NCBI RefSeq assembly: GCF_014218725.1
Contig: NZ_JABBJE010000008.1
Span: forward strand, 1 to 64,000
Length of the DNA: 64,000 nucleotides
Direction: 5' to 3'
Origin: Brevundimonas huaxiensis
GTDB lineage: Bacteria > Pseudomonadota > Alphaproteobacteria > Caulobacterales > Caulobacteraceae
The translations under genes and the position numbers were made by a program. Under the pieces are notes generated by a model. The model searched no databases. It was not told the DNA's origin and saw nothing but the letters and a program-made list of their open reading frames with translations. Shown here piece after piece: positions 9,430-17,339 of this stretch (position 1 is its first letter; every line of letters starts with the position of its first letter).

Positions 9430-11328
9430 TCAGCCGCCCGACTTGGGAGCCATGACGACGGGCGCATCATCGCGGGCCGAGGTCGATGCGCCGGCCGGTT
9501 GGCGCTCGACCGTCAGGGCGTAGGCGCCCATCTGATTGGGTCCATAGGCGCGGGCGCGCACGACGTACCAGCCGTCGTCCGGCGCGGTCCAATCCAGCTT
9601 GGCGTGCGCGTCAGACAGGCTGTCGTCATCTGTGGCCAAGCTGGTGAAATCGCCGTCTTCGTCTTCCTTGCCCAGGTCGATGAAGGAGTCGAAGGCGTTG
9701 GACACCATCGTCAGACGCAGCTTCTCGTCCTTCTTGGCCTGGAAGCGGTAGGCGTCGAAAAAGGCGCCTTCGTCGCTGAGCGCGGCGCTGTTCGACAGGG
9801 TTCCGCGCACGGTCGACCCGATCAGCAGGCTGCCGGGCTTGGGCTCTGGCCCGCGATCCAGCAGTTCCAGCGAATAAAGGCCCTTGCCCTCCGCATCCAG
9901 CGGCATGGCGCGGACCACATAGTTCCCGGCCGAAGGCAGGGTGAAGTTCAGCCGCGAATCCGTGCCCTCGGCCAGGCCGTCGTCATCGCTGGCCAGGCCC
10001 TCGAACTCACCGTCGGCCTTGCCGATCTCCAGATAGGCGTCGAAGTCGCCGGACCGCAGGATCGCCTGGACACGCTGACCTTCCGTTCCAGCAAAGACAT
10101 AGGCGTCATAGCGTTTGCCGTCGTCGGCCTGGGGGTCCTCGTCGGTGATCTCGCCTTCCACGGTTTGACCCAGGGTCGCCGTGGTCGGCGGCGGCGGCGG
10201 CGCGATTTCGGTCAGCTTCAGCGTATAGTCGCCCTCGGCCTCGTCGCTGAACCCTCGCGCCTCGATGATGTAGTCGTCATCGGCGTCCAAGGTGCGCGCG
10301 ATGCGGGCGTCGGTGCCCGAGCCGGCGCCGTCATCATCCTCCGCCAAAACCGCATCATCCGAAGCGCGGCGAAGCGTCAGATAGGCGTCGAAGTCGCTCG
10401 ACTTCATCTCGATGGCGACGCGCTGGCCGTTCGTTCCGGTGAAGCGATAGGTTTCTGCGCGCTGGCCGACGTCGTTCGTGGCGCTGTCCGAGCCCAGTTC
10501 ACCCTTGATCTCGTCACCGATCGCGATGGGCTTCGACGGCGGGGCGGGCGGGGCCTCGGACAGGCCCAGTTCGTAGCGCCCCAGCCCGTCTTCCAACGAC
10601 GTGGCCCGGATCACATATTCGCCGGCCGTCGGCGCCGTGAAGGTCAGCCGCGAGTTCAGCCCGCCGCCGGGCGCGTCGTCGTTCGAACTAATTTCCACGA
10701 AATCGGGACCGTTCATCCGCCCCACCCGCACGAGGGGATCGAAAGCCTCGGAATCCAGCGTCACCACGAACCGATCGCCGGCGTTGGCGCGGAAGGCGTA
10801 GGCGTCATAGCGGCCGCCGTCTTCCTGCTCGGGATCGCGCGCCGTCAGTTCGCCGCTCTGGGTCGCCCCGATACGAATGCCGCCGGGTCGCGGCGCGCGC
10901 GGCGGCGCCGGGCGTTCCTGCAACGATAGACGATAGTCGCCGCCGTCCAGTCCGCTCAGCGTCCGGGCTCTCAGGATATAGGTCCCCGCCTGCTCCGGCG
11001 TGAAACGCAACCGCGCATTCGTGCCGTCACCCAGTCCGTCGTCGTCGGACGCCAGCGGCTCGCCTGCCGCGCCGTCGGCATGGATTTCCAGATAGGCGTC
11101 GAAAGCGTCCGACCTCAGCGTGGCTTCCAGCCGCTGCCCCGCTCGCGCCTCGAACCGATAGTCGTCATAGCGATAGTCGTCATTCGCCGCCTTGGCGTCG
11201 CCGTCCGTCAGGGCGCCGTTCACGTCCGCGCCGATGCGCAACGGCTGCGCGTCCTGGGCGACGGCCGGCGCGACCGCCCACAAGAGGGCAAGGGTGCTGA
11301 CAGCGGCGGCGAGCGACGGACGGTTCAT
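9430..11328 (-). CDS. Secreted protein of five tandem PPC-like (pre-peptidase C-terminal) repeats
   Basis: The 632-residue protein starts at the ATG at 11328, with GGAGG five bases upstream, and begins with a Sec signal peptide (MNRPSLAAAVSTLALLWAVA, cleavage near AVAQD). The rest is five copies of a domain of about 118 residues. Each opens with IG..V.G.L, then YDAYRF.A..GQR, SDAFDAYLEI, LASDDDGLG.GT.ARL.FT, AG.YVVRA and ends Y.L.L. These are PPC-type beta-sandwich domains, usually appended to secreted proteases, but no protease domain is present. The repeated acidic DDDG loop suggests Ca2+ binding (inference). It is divergent from folD and followed by the mntP leader. Function is unknown; a periplasmic or surface adaptor role is possible. 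Confidence 0.8.
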   Translation of the reverse strand: MNRPSLAAAVSTLALLWAVAPAVAQDAQPLRIGADVNGALTDGDAKAANDDYRYDDYRFEARAGQRLEATLRSDAFDAYLEIHADGAAGEPLASDDDGLGDGTNARLRFTPEQAGTYILRARTLSGLDGGDYRLSLQERPAPPRAPRPGGIRIGATQSGELTARDPEQEDGGRYDAYAFRANAGDRFVVTLDSEAFDPLVRVGRMNGPDFVEISSNDDAPGGGLNSRLTFTAPTAGEYVIRATSLEDGLGRYELGLSEAPPAPPSKPIAIGDEIKGELGSDSATNDVGQRAETYRFTGTNGQRVAIEMKSSDFDAYLTLRRASDDAVLAEDDDGAGSGTDARIARTLDADDDYIIEARGFSDEAEGDYTLKLTEIAPPPPPTTATLGQTVEGEITDEDPQADDGKRYDAYVFAGTEGQRVQAILRSGDFDAYLEIGKADGEFEGLASDDDGLAEGTDSRLNFTLPSAGNYVVRAMPLDAEGKGLYSLELLDRGPEPKPGSLLIGSTVRGTLSNSAALSDEGAFFDAYRFQAKKDEKLRLTMVSNAFDSFIDLGKEDEDGDFTSLATDDDSLSDAHAKLDWTAPDDGWYVVRARAYGPNQMGAYALTVERQPAGASTSARDDAPVVMAPKSGG

Positions 11329-11420
11329 GAATTCCTCCAGCATAGGCTGCGGATCATAGACGCCGAACCGTGACGCCTGTAAATCGCCGCCATCCTGATT
11401 TCCCGCCAGACGGAGCTGCC

Positions 11421-12344
11421 ATGTCGGCCCAATCCACGCCTGCGACCCTGATCGACGGCAAGGCCTTCTCGGCCGCACTGGTGGAACGCGTCGCCACGGC
11501 CGTCGCCCGGCTGGAAGCCGCGCACGGCGTCAAACCCGGTCTGGCCGTCGTCATCGTCGGCGAGGACCCGGCCAGCCAGATCTACGTCCGCAACAAGGGT
11601 GAGACGACGCTGCGCGCCGGCATGCGCTCCGACACCCACCGTCTGGCCGAATCGACGCGCCAGGATGAACTGCTGTCCCTGATCGCCCAGTTGAATGCGG
11701 ATGCCGGCATCCACGGCATCCTGGTGCAACTGCCTCTGCCCGCCCACATCGATGCGACGGTGGTTCTGGACGCCATTTTGCCGGACAAGGATGTGGACGG
11801 CTTCCACGTCGTGAACGCGGGTCGTCTGGCTGTCGGCCTGCCGGGTCTAATCCCCTGCACGCCCCTTGGCTGTCTGATGCTGCTGAAGGATCAGCTCGGC
11901 GATCTGTCGGGCCTGAACGCCGTCATCGTCGGCCGATCCAACATCGTCGGCAAGCCGATGGCGCAGTTGCTGCTCGGTGAAAGCTGCACCGTCACCATCG
12001 CCCATTCGCGCACGCGGAACCTGCCCGACGTCTGCCGTCGCGCCGATATTCTGGTCGCCGCCGTTGGTCGGCCCGAGATGATCAAGGGCGACTGGATCAA
12101 ACCGGGCGCAACCGTCATCGATGTAGGCATCAACCGCGTTCCCTCGGCTGATCCCGTCAAGGCCGCCGAGGGCAAGACCCGCGTCGTCGGCGACGTGGCC
12201 TTCAAGGAGGCGATCGAGGTCGCCGGCCGCATCACGCCGGTGCCGGGCGGCGTCGGCCCCATGACCATCGCCTGTCTGCTGGCCAACACCTATTCGGCCG
12301 CCTGCCGCCTCAACAATCTCCAACCGGAGCCATTGGACGCTTGA
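11421..12344 (+). CDS. folD: Bifunctional methylenetetrahydrofolate dehydrogenase/cyclohydrolase
   Basis: FolD interconverts 5,10-methylene-, methenyl- and 10-formyl-THF using NADP+, supplying one-carbon units in the cytosol. The 307-residue protein carries the catalytic YVRNKGE motif (Tyr55, Lys59), [10 protein letters not shown] near residue 98, PCTPLGCL, the NADP-binding [12 protein letters not shown] near residue 170, and the closing [14 protein letters not shown]. The ATG at 11421 follows GGAG at a good distance; an earlier start at 11370 would extend into the divergent promoter. It is transcribed away from the PPC-repeat gene. Confidence 0.96.
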   Translation: MSAQSTPATLIDGKAFSAALVERVATAVARLEAAHGVKPGLAVVIVGEDPASQIYVRNKGETTLRAGMRSDTHRLAESTRQDELLSLIAQLNADAGIHGILVQLPLPAHIDATVVLDAILPDKDVDGFHVVNAGRLAVGLPGLIPCTPLGCLMLLKDQLGDLSGLNAVIVGRSNIVGKPMAQLLLGESCTVTIAHSRTRNLPDVCRRADILVAAVGRPEMIKGDWIKPGATVIDVGINRVPSADPVKAAEGKTRVVGDVAFKEAIEVAGRITPVPGGVGPMTIACLLANTYSAACRLNNLQPEPLDA

Positions 12345-12405
12345 TGCATTCATTGGGCCGGTGAATAGTCCCGCTCAACGGCGCTGTCGCCGAACGGGAG
12401 ATGTC

Positions 12406-13089
12406 ATGGTCCGCTTCAACGCTCGCGCCGTCGCTCTGACCGGCGCTCTGATGATCGTCCCCGCCGTGGCGGGCTGCGGCTACAACACAATTCCAACCAA
12501 GCAGGAACGCGCCGAGGCGGCCTGGGCCGATGTGCAGAGCCAGTATCAGCGCCGCGCCGACCTGATCCCCAATCTGGTCGCGACGGTTCAAGGCGCCGCG
12601 ATTCAGGAACGCACCACCCTGACGGACGTCATCAACGCCCGCGCCCGCGCCACCTCGGTCAACGTCTCGGCCGACGACCTCGATAATCCGCAGGCCTTCC
12701 AGCAGTATCAGGAAGCCCAGGGCCAGCTGTCCGGCGCCCTGTCGCGCCTGCTGGTGACGGTCGAAGCCTATCCGCAACTTCAGGCCAACCAGAACTTCCT
12801 GACCTTGCAGTCCCAACTGGAAGGCACCGAAAACCGCATTCAGATCGCGCGCCGCGACTACAATGAGGCCGTCCGCGACTACAACACGACGCTTCGCACC
12901 TTCCCGCAGGTGATCTGGGCCAAGACCCTGCACGGCGGGTCGCAGCCGATGCAGTTGTTCACCGCCACCGCCGCCGCCCAGTCGGCGCCCCAGGTCAACT
13001 TCAACCTGAACGCCCCGCCCGCCAACGCCTCGGCGCCCGGCGGCGGCGCTCCGGCCGTGGCGCCGGGCGCGCCCCCGCCCGCCCAGTGA
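12406..13089 (+). CDS. LemA family lipoprotein
   Basis: The 227-residue protein starts at the ATG at 12406 after GGGAG. Its signal sequence ends in a lipobox (AVAGC), so it is probably lipid-anchored. The body is the helical LemA domain, with AWADVQSQYQRRADLIPNLV near residue 40 and a conserved coiled region (LLVTVEAYPQLQANQNFLTL). The last 30 residues are low-complexity Pro/Ala/Gly. The stop overlaps the GTG start of the next gene. LemA proteins very often sit beside TPM-domain genes, as here; the molecular role is not settled. Confidence 0.9.
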   Translation: MVRFNARAVALTGALMIVPAVAGCGYNTIPTKQERAEAAWADVQSQYQRRADLIPNLVATVQGAAIQERTTLTDVINARARATSVNVSADDLDNPQAFQQYQEAQGQLSGALSRLLVTVEAYPQLQANQNFLTLQSQLEGTENRIQIARRDYNEAVRDYNTTLRTFPQVIWAKTLHGGSQPMQLFTATAAAQSAPQVNFNLNAPPANASAPGGGAPAVAPGAPPPAQ

Positions 13090-13910
13090 CAAATCTTCAA
13101 GCGGCGGCGCGGCGTTCGCCGGGCGTCGCCGCCTTCCTTGTCAGCCTTGTCATCGCCTTGCTGCTGGTCCTGCCGGCGGCGGCTCAGAGCAAGATCGACT
13201 TCCCGCCCCTGACCGGCCGCGTGGTCGATCAGGCCAATCTGCTTGATCCGGCGACGGAACAAGCCCTGACCGAAAAGCTCGCGGCGCTGGAAGCCAGTTC
13301 CACCGACCAGTTGGTCGTCGTGACGGTCAACAGCCTCCAGGATCAGGAGATCGAGGACTACGGCTATCAGCTGGGTCGCGCCTGGGGCATCGGTCAGAAG
13401 GAGAACGATAACGGCGCCCTGCTGATCGTCGCGCCGAACGAACGCAAGGTCCGCGTCGAGGTCGGCTATGGGCTGGAGCCCATTCTGACCGACGCCTTCT
13501 CGTCCCAGGTCATTCGCAACGACATTCTGCCGGCCTTCCGCGACGGCGATTACCAGGCGGGCGTGATCAAGGGCGTCGACGCCCTGATCGCCCAGCTGTC
13601 GCTCGACCCGGCGGAGGCGCAGGCGCGCGCCCAGGCCGCCGCAGCCGAGCAAGCCGACACCAAGGGCGACTCCATCATTCCGCTGGTCATCATCGCCGGG
13701 CTTTTCCTCTTCATCTTCTTGATCGCCATGCGGTCCGGACGCGGACGACGCAGCAATGTCAGCTCGGTCCTGCTGTGGGCGGCGTCCGAGGCGCTGCGGA
13801 ACTCCGGCAGAGGCGGCGGCGGTTGGGGCGGCGGCGGCGGCTTCGGCGGGGGCGGGTTCGGCGGCGGAGGCGGCAGTTTCGGCGGCGGCGGCGCGTCGGG
13901 GGGATGGTGA
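13086..13910 (+). CDS. TPM-domain membrane protein, YgcG-like, with Gly-rich tail
   Basis: This 274-residue protein starts at a GTG overlapping the LemA stop. It has a signal peptide or first membrane helix (residues 14-33), then a TPM domain from about residue 40 (GRVVDQANLLD, LGRAWGIGQKENDNGALLIV, VRVEVGYGLE). A membrane segment follows (IIPLVIIAGLFLFIFLIAMR near residue 197) and then a tail of Gly-Gly-Gly-Phe runs. The TPM domain was named for photosystem II repair proteins; some members have phosphatase activity in vitro. The LemA-TPM-TPM order argues that the three act together at the envelope. Confidence 0.88.
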   Translation: MTNLQAAARRSPGVAAFLVSLVIALLLVLPAAAQSKIDFPPLTGRVVDQANLLDPATEQALTEKLAALEASSTDQLVVVTVNSLQDQEIEDYGYQLGRAWGIGQKENDNGALLIVAPNERKVRVEVGYGLEPILTDAFSSQVIRNDILPAFRDGDYQAGVIKGVDALIAQLSLDPAEAQARAQAAAAEQADTKGDSIIPLVIIAGLFLFIFLIAMRSGRGRRSNVSSVLLWAASEALRNSGRGGGGWGGGGGFGGGGFGGGGGSFGGGGASGGW

Positions 13911-14587
13911 TGCAGATCACGGACAACGACCGCACCCGCATCGCCGAAGCCATAGCGGCCGCCGAGCGTCAGACATCGGGCGAAATCTTCTGCGTCGTCG
14001 CGCGCCGGGTCTCGACCTACGTGGACGTCAGCCTGGCCTGGGCGGCGGCGATGGCGCTTGTGGCCCCGATCGTCTTCGTACCTTTCGTGCTGGATCTTCG
14101 CTGGCCCAGCAATGGCTGGGAGGCGGCCCACCAGGCCGCGCAAGAGGCCACGACGGCGCAGGCTCTGGGCCTTTACGCCCTGTCGCAGGCCGTCGTTTTC
14201 GTCGGCGTCTTTCTGGTGACTCGTATCCCGGCCGTGCGCCGTCTCGTGACGCCTGCCGGCGTCAGGCGCGGCCGCGTCAGGGAGGCGGCCTTGCAGCAGT
14301 TCCTGGCCCAAGGCGTCCGTGTCACGCAGGAGCGCACGGGCGTGCTAATCTTCGCGGCCCTGGACGAACATCAGGTCGAACTGATCGCCGATGAAGGCAT
14401 CTACGCCAAGGTCGATGAGGACGCCTGGGCGCAGGCCGTCGCCGTCCTGACCCGCGAGTTGCGCGCCGACCGACCCGTCGATGGATTCGCCGCCGCCATC
14501 GGTCTGTGCGGCGAGGTTCTGGCCCGCCACTTTCCGCCGCGCGCCGACAATCGCAATGAGTTGCCCGATCATCTGATCCTGCTCTGA
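13910..14587 (+). CDS. Second TPM-domain membrane protein
   Basis: The frame starts at an ATG overlapping the previous stop by one base (TGATG), behind a run of six G. An ATG two codons earlier is possible. The 225-residue protein begins with a TPM half (MQITDNDRTRIAEAIAAAER, TSGEIFCVVARR). Two membrane segments follow near residues 43-63 and 83-103, then the rest of the TPM fold (TQERTGVLIFAALDEHQVEL, then IADEGIYAKVDEDAW). It is the third gene of the LemA-TPM-TPM operon. Having the membrane helices inside the domain distinguishes it from its neighbour. Confidence 0.85.
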   Translation: MQITDNDRTRIAEAIAAAERQTSGEIFCVVARRVSTYVDVSLAWAAAMALVAPIVFVPFVLDLRWPSNGWEAAHQAAQEATTAQALGLYALSQAVVFVGVFLVTRIPAVRRLVTPAGVRRGRVREAALQQFLAQGVRVTQERTGVLIFAALDEHQVELIADEGIYAKVDEDAWAQAVAVLTRELRADRPVDGFAAAIGLCGEVLARHFPPRADNRNELPDHLILL

Positions 14588-14659
14588 TCGTCGCATCGGG
14601 GTCGCAATCGCGCGCCAGAAGGCCTAGCCCACGGTCATCTTTCAAACAGCCGCCAGCTC

Positions 14660-15397
14660 ATGCCTCGCCTTCTCACCTACAATGTCCACCGCTGCGTCGG
14701 CACGGATCGCCGTCTGGATGTCGGCCGGATCGTCGCCGTCATCGCCGAATTCGAGCCGGACATCGTCTGCCTGCAGGAACTGGATGTCGGCCGCGCGCGC
14801 ACAGGCGGGGTCGATCAGGCCGAGGCGATCGCCGACTGTCTGGCCATGACCTCACGCTTTCACCCGGCGATGCGGGTCGAGGCCGAACAGTACGGCGACG
14901 CCATCCTGACCCCGCACCCCGAACGGCTGATCCGTGCCGGCGCCCTGCCGACCGTGAGCGGCATTCCGGGCCTGGAACCGCGCGGGGCGATCTGGTCGGA
15001 AATCGAGATCGACGGCACGGGCGTGAACGTCATGAACACCCACCTGGGTCTGGTCCCACGCGAACAGCGGCTTCAGGCCGCCGCTCTGGCCGGGTCCGGC
15101 TGGGTCGGCGCATGCGAGGGACCGATCCTGTTGGCCGGCGATTTCAACGCCACCTCCATCACTCGCCCCTATCAGACCCTGTGCCGCAGCCTACAGGACT
15201 GCCAGCGTCAGTTGGGCCAGAAGCCCAGCGTGAAGACCTTCCCGTCCGCCTTCCCCGCTATCCGCATCGACCACTGTTTCGTCAGCCCGCATATCCGCAT
15301 CCGCGCAGTGCAATCCGCCTTCTCGCCCCTGGCGCGCGTGGCCTCGGACCACCTGCCGCTGATCGTCGATTTCGAGGTCGTTCAACCCGGCGCGTGA
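14660..15397 (+). CDS. Endonuclease/exonuclease/phosphatase (EEP) family protein
   Basis: The 245-residue protein shows the EEP metal-dependent phosphoesterase signature in order: LTYNVHRCVG near the start, IVCLQELDV (catalytic Glu) near residue 36, VMNTHLGL near residue 117, LLAGDFNATS near residue 155, RIDHCFVS near residue 210 and ASDHLPLIVDF at the end. The family includes nucleases, sphingomyelinases and phosphoinositide phosphatases, so the substrate cannot be read off. No signal peptide is seen. It converges on a phospholipase D gene with a 16-base 3' overlap; EEP and PLD domains are often linked in bacteria, which hints at a phospholipid substrate. Confidence 0.86.
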   Translation: MPRLLTYNVHRCVGTDRRLDVGRIVAVIAEFEPDIVCLQELDVGRARTGGVDQAEAIADCLAMTSRFHPAMRVEAEQYGDAILTPHPERLIRAGALPTVSGIPGLEPRGAIWSEIEIDGTGVNVMNTHLGLVPREQRLQAAALAGSGWVGACEGPILLAGDFNATSITRPYQTLCRSLQDCQRQLGQKPSVKTFPSAFPAIRIDHCFVSPHIRIRAVQSAFSPLARVASDHLPLIVDFEVVQPGA

Positions 15398-16860
15398 CCG
15401 CCCTCGGACGCGGGGCGGGTGCGCTGCGAACGGTTCAGACGCTTCCACGGGCGCCAGGCGTCGCTGGACGACGTGGGGTCGCCCAACTGCCATTCCGCAA
15501 ACATCCGCTGGATACGCGTCGGGGGCTCTGAACCCAACGGCTTCAGTCGATCGGTTTCGAAGTTGCAGATCGCCTGTCCCATTGAGCCGAAGACGCCCTC
15601 GACCGCGGCATAGTCCTCCGTCGCGACGCCCAGCCAATGGGCGATCGTCCGGTGACGGTACGCCGTAATGAAGGCCCGACCCGCCGCATCGACAGGCTCG
15701 GCGGCGATGTCGCATTCGGTATCCAAGCCCATCGACCGGTTGTTCAGATTGGTGGACCCGATCCTGAGCAACCGATCATCAATGATGGTCACCTTGGCGT
15801 GGACGATGATCCGGTCGCCGTCGGCGGTCAGCGGGGCGAAGGCGAAGAAGCGGTTGTATTTGTCCGCCTGCTCCAGCCGATGAAGCACCTCGGCCCGGGC
15901 CGTGTCCATGGTCATGCTGTCGAACCAGCTCGGGCTCTTGGCGGTCGAGATGACGATGACCTGCGGCCCCTCCACCTCGGCTAGTCGTTCGGCCAGCGCG
16001 GCGGCGATGACCGGCGAGGTGAAATACTGGTTTTCGATATAGATCAGCCGCTTGGCGCGCCGGATGGATTCCAGGTGCAAGGCCTCGCTCTCGCGCACCT
16101 CGTGACGCCCCGACCATTTCGGCTCTGTGCGGGCGATGCCGACGGGCACGTCGGTCATCTGCACCGGCACGCCGTCGGGCCAGGGATCGTCCTCGACCTC
16201 ATCAGGGATAGTGCGCTCCCACGTCGCCTTGAACCAGCGTTCGCGCGCCAGATCGCCCAGGGCTCGCGCCGCAGGGCCGTCCATCACGCTCATCACCTCG
16301 TGACGCGCCTTGCAGATCAGGCCGCTAGGCAGGGCGCGGCGCGGGTCGCCGTCCAGATGTTCGTCGGAATCCCAGCGATCGGTCGAGATGTCGCCACCGC
16401 CGCAGAAGGCCACCTTGTCGTCGATGACCACCACCTTCTGGTGATGACAGGCGCCGATAGGACCGGGGGAATCGAGCCGGAACTCCACCATCCGCTTACG
16501 GAACCAGCGCTGCGCCTTGTGCGGATAGAAGCCCTGCGACGCGGCGATCAGCAGCGGCGATTTCCAGATGAGCAGTCGCACATCCAGGTCCGGCTTTTTC
16601 TTGACCAGCATCCGCAGCTGGCGACCGATTTCCGCCGACTTGTCGCCGGGCCGCGTTTCCGGATCCAGATGGGTGCGTGGATCGAACTGCCATCCCAGCA
16701 GCACGATGGAGCGTTGGGCCTTGTGAATCGCGGACGACAGGGCGTCGAAATAGGCCTCGTTTTCCATCAACACCGAAAAGCGGTGCGCGACGGCGGACGT
16801 CCACAGGGCTGGCCCCTGCTCCAGCAGACTGCCTTCGTAACTGTCGCCGGCTAAAGTCAT
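15382..16860 (-). CDS. Phospholipase D / cardiolipin synthase-like protein
   Basis: The 492-residue protein has two HKD motifs, HHQKVVVIDDKVAFCGGGD near residue 163 and HAKVTIIDDRLLRIGSTN near residue 370. This makes it a two-domain PLD-superfamily enzyme that would hydrolyse or transfer phosphatidyl groups. Other PLD blocks are IENQYFTS and SIVLLGWQFDPRTH. There is no obvious membrane anchor. The ATG at 16860 (MTLAGDSYEGSLL) is preferred with AGG at a suitable distance; an upstream GTG at 16920 is possible. Its 3' end overlaps the convergent EEP gene by 16 bases. Confidence 0.88.
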   Translation of the reverse strand: MTLAGDSYEGSLLEQGPALWTSAVAHRFSVLMENEAYFDALSSAIHKAQRSIVLLGWQFDPRTHLDPETRPGDKSAEIGRQLRMLVKKKPDLDVRLLIWKSPLLIAASQGFYPHKAQRWFRKRMVEFRLDSPGPIGACHHQKVVVIDDKVAFCGGGDISTDRWDSDEHLDGDPRRALPSGLICKARHEVMSVMDGPAARALGDLARERWFKATWERTIPDEVEDDPWPDGVPVQMTDVPVGIARTEPKWSGRHEVRESEALHLESIRRAKRLIYIENQYFTSPVIAAALAERLAEVEGPQVIVISTAKSPSWFDSMTMDTARAEVLHRLEQADKYNRFFAFAPLTADGDRIIVHAKVTIIDDRLLRIGSTNLNNRSMGLDTECDIAAEPVDAAGRAFITAYRHRTIAHWLGVATEDYAAVEGVFGSMGQAICNFETDRLKPLGSEPPTRIQRMFAEWQLGDPTSSSDAWRPWKRLNRSQRTRPASEGGHAPG

Positions 16861-17017
16861 GCGACCTATCTGTCTGATTCGCGTGACATGGTGTCGAAGC
16901 GCCTGCATCCTCCGTTCCACGCGCGTGTCCTTCGGTCAATCTTTCAGGGCGGGATTGTGACGTTCGCCGATTTGGCGCATAAGGAGCGTAGCCATACAGG
17001 CTGCGAGGGAGGGTAGA

Positions 17018-17200
17018 ATGCAGGCGCTTGTCGAACTGATCGCTGGCTTCATCGCCCTGCTGGCCGCCGCCGTCCTGACGCAGTTCGGCGTCGACACCCA
17101 CAACCCCAACCACGGCGACCGCGAAGTGCGCCGTGTGGTGGAGTGCCGTGACACCGGCTCCAACGCCACGCTGCTGTCCGAATCCAAGCGCGACTGCTGA
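17018..17200 (+). CDS. Small single-helix membrane protein, unknown function
   Basis: This 60-residue frame starts at ATG 17018 behind a strong Shine-Dalgarno sequence (GGGAGGG, about 8 bases upstream). Residues 5-27 form one membrane helix (LIAGFIALLAAAVLTQFGV). The short charged tail contains two cysteines, one of them the final residue. I do not recognise a family. It stands alone between the divergent PLD gene and the TipN-like gene. The good ribosome site and the protein-like composition support a real gene. Confidence 0.65.
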   Translation: MQALVELIAGFIALLAAAVLTQFGVDTHNPNHGDREVRRVVECRDTGSNATLLSESKRDC

Positions 17201-17339
17201 ACGCTGCGGCGCTTTGCGCGCTGCATGACGCGGTTCATCGACAGGTTGCGGACTTGAGTCGGTTTCGTCCGCATCGATCATGCTCTAGGGTTTCCTCGGC
17301 GCTGTCGGACGCCCGCGTAGAGATCGAGTTTTTGAGCTT

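Noticed and set aside
9331-10929. 532-codon plus-strand open frame antisense to the PPC-repeat gene
   Set aside because: Its repetitive Gln/Arg/Gly content mirrors the repeats on the other strand, as expected for a shadow frame in a G+C-rich gene; no domain and no ribosome site.
13800-13910. Gly-Gly-Gly-Phe DNA repeats considered as a tandem repeat or CRISPR-like array
   Set aside because: They encode the Gly-rich tail of a TPM-domain protein; the units are short and irregular with no spacers.
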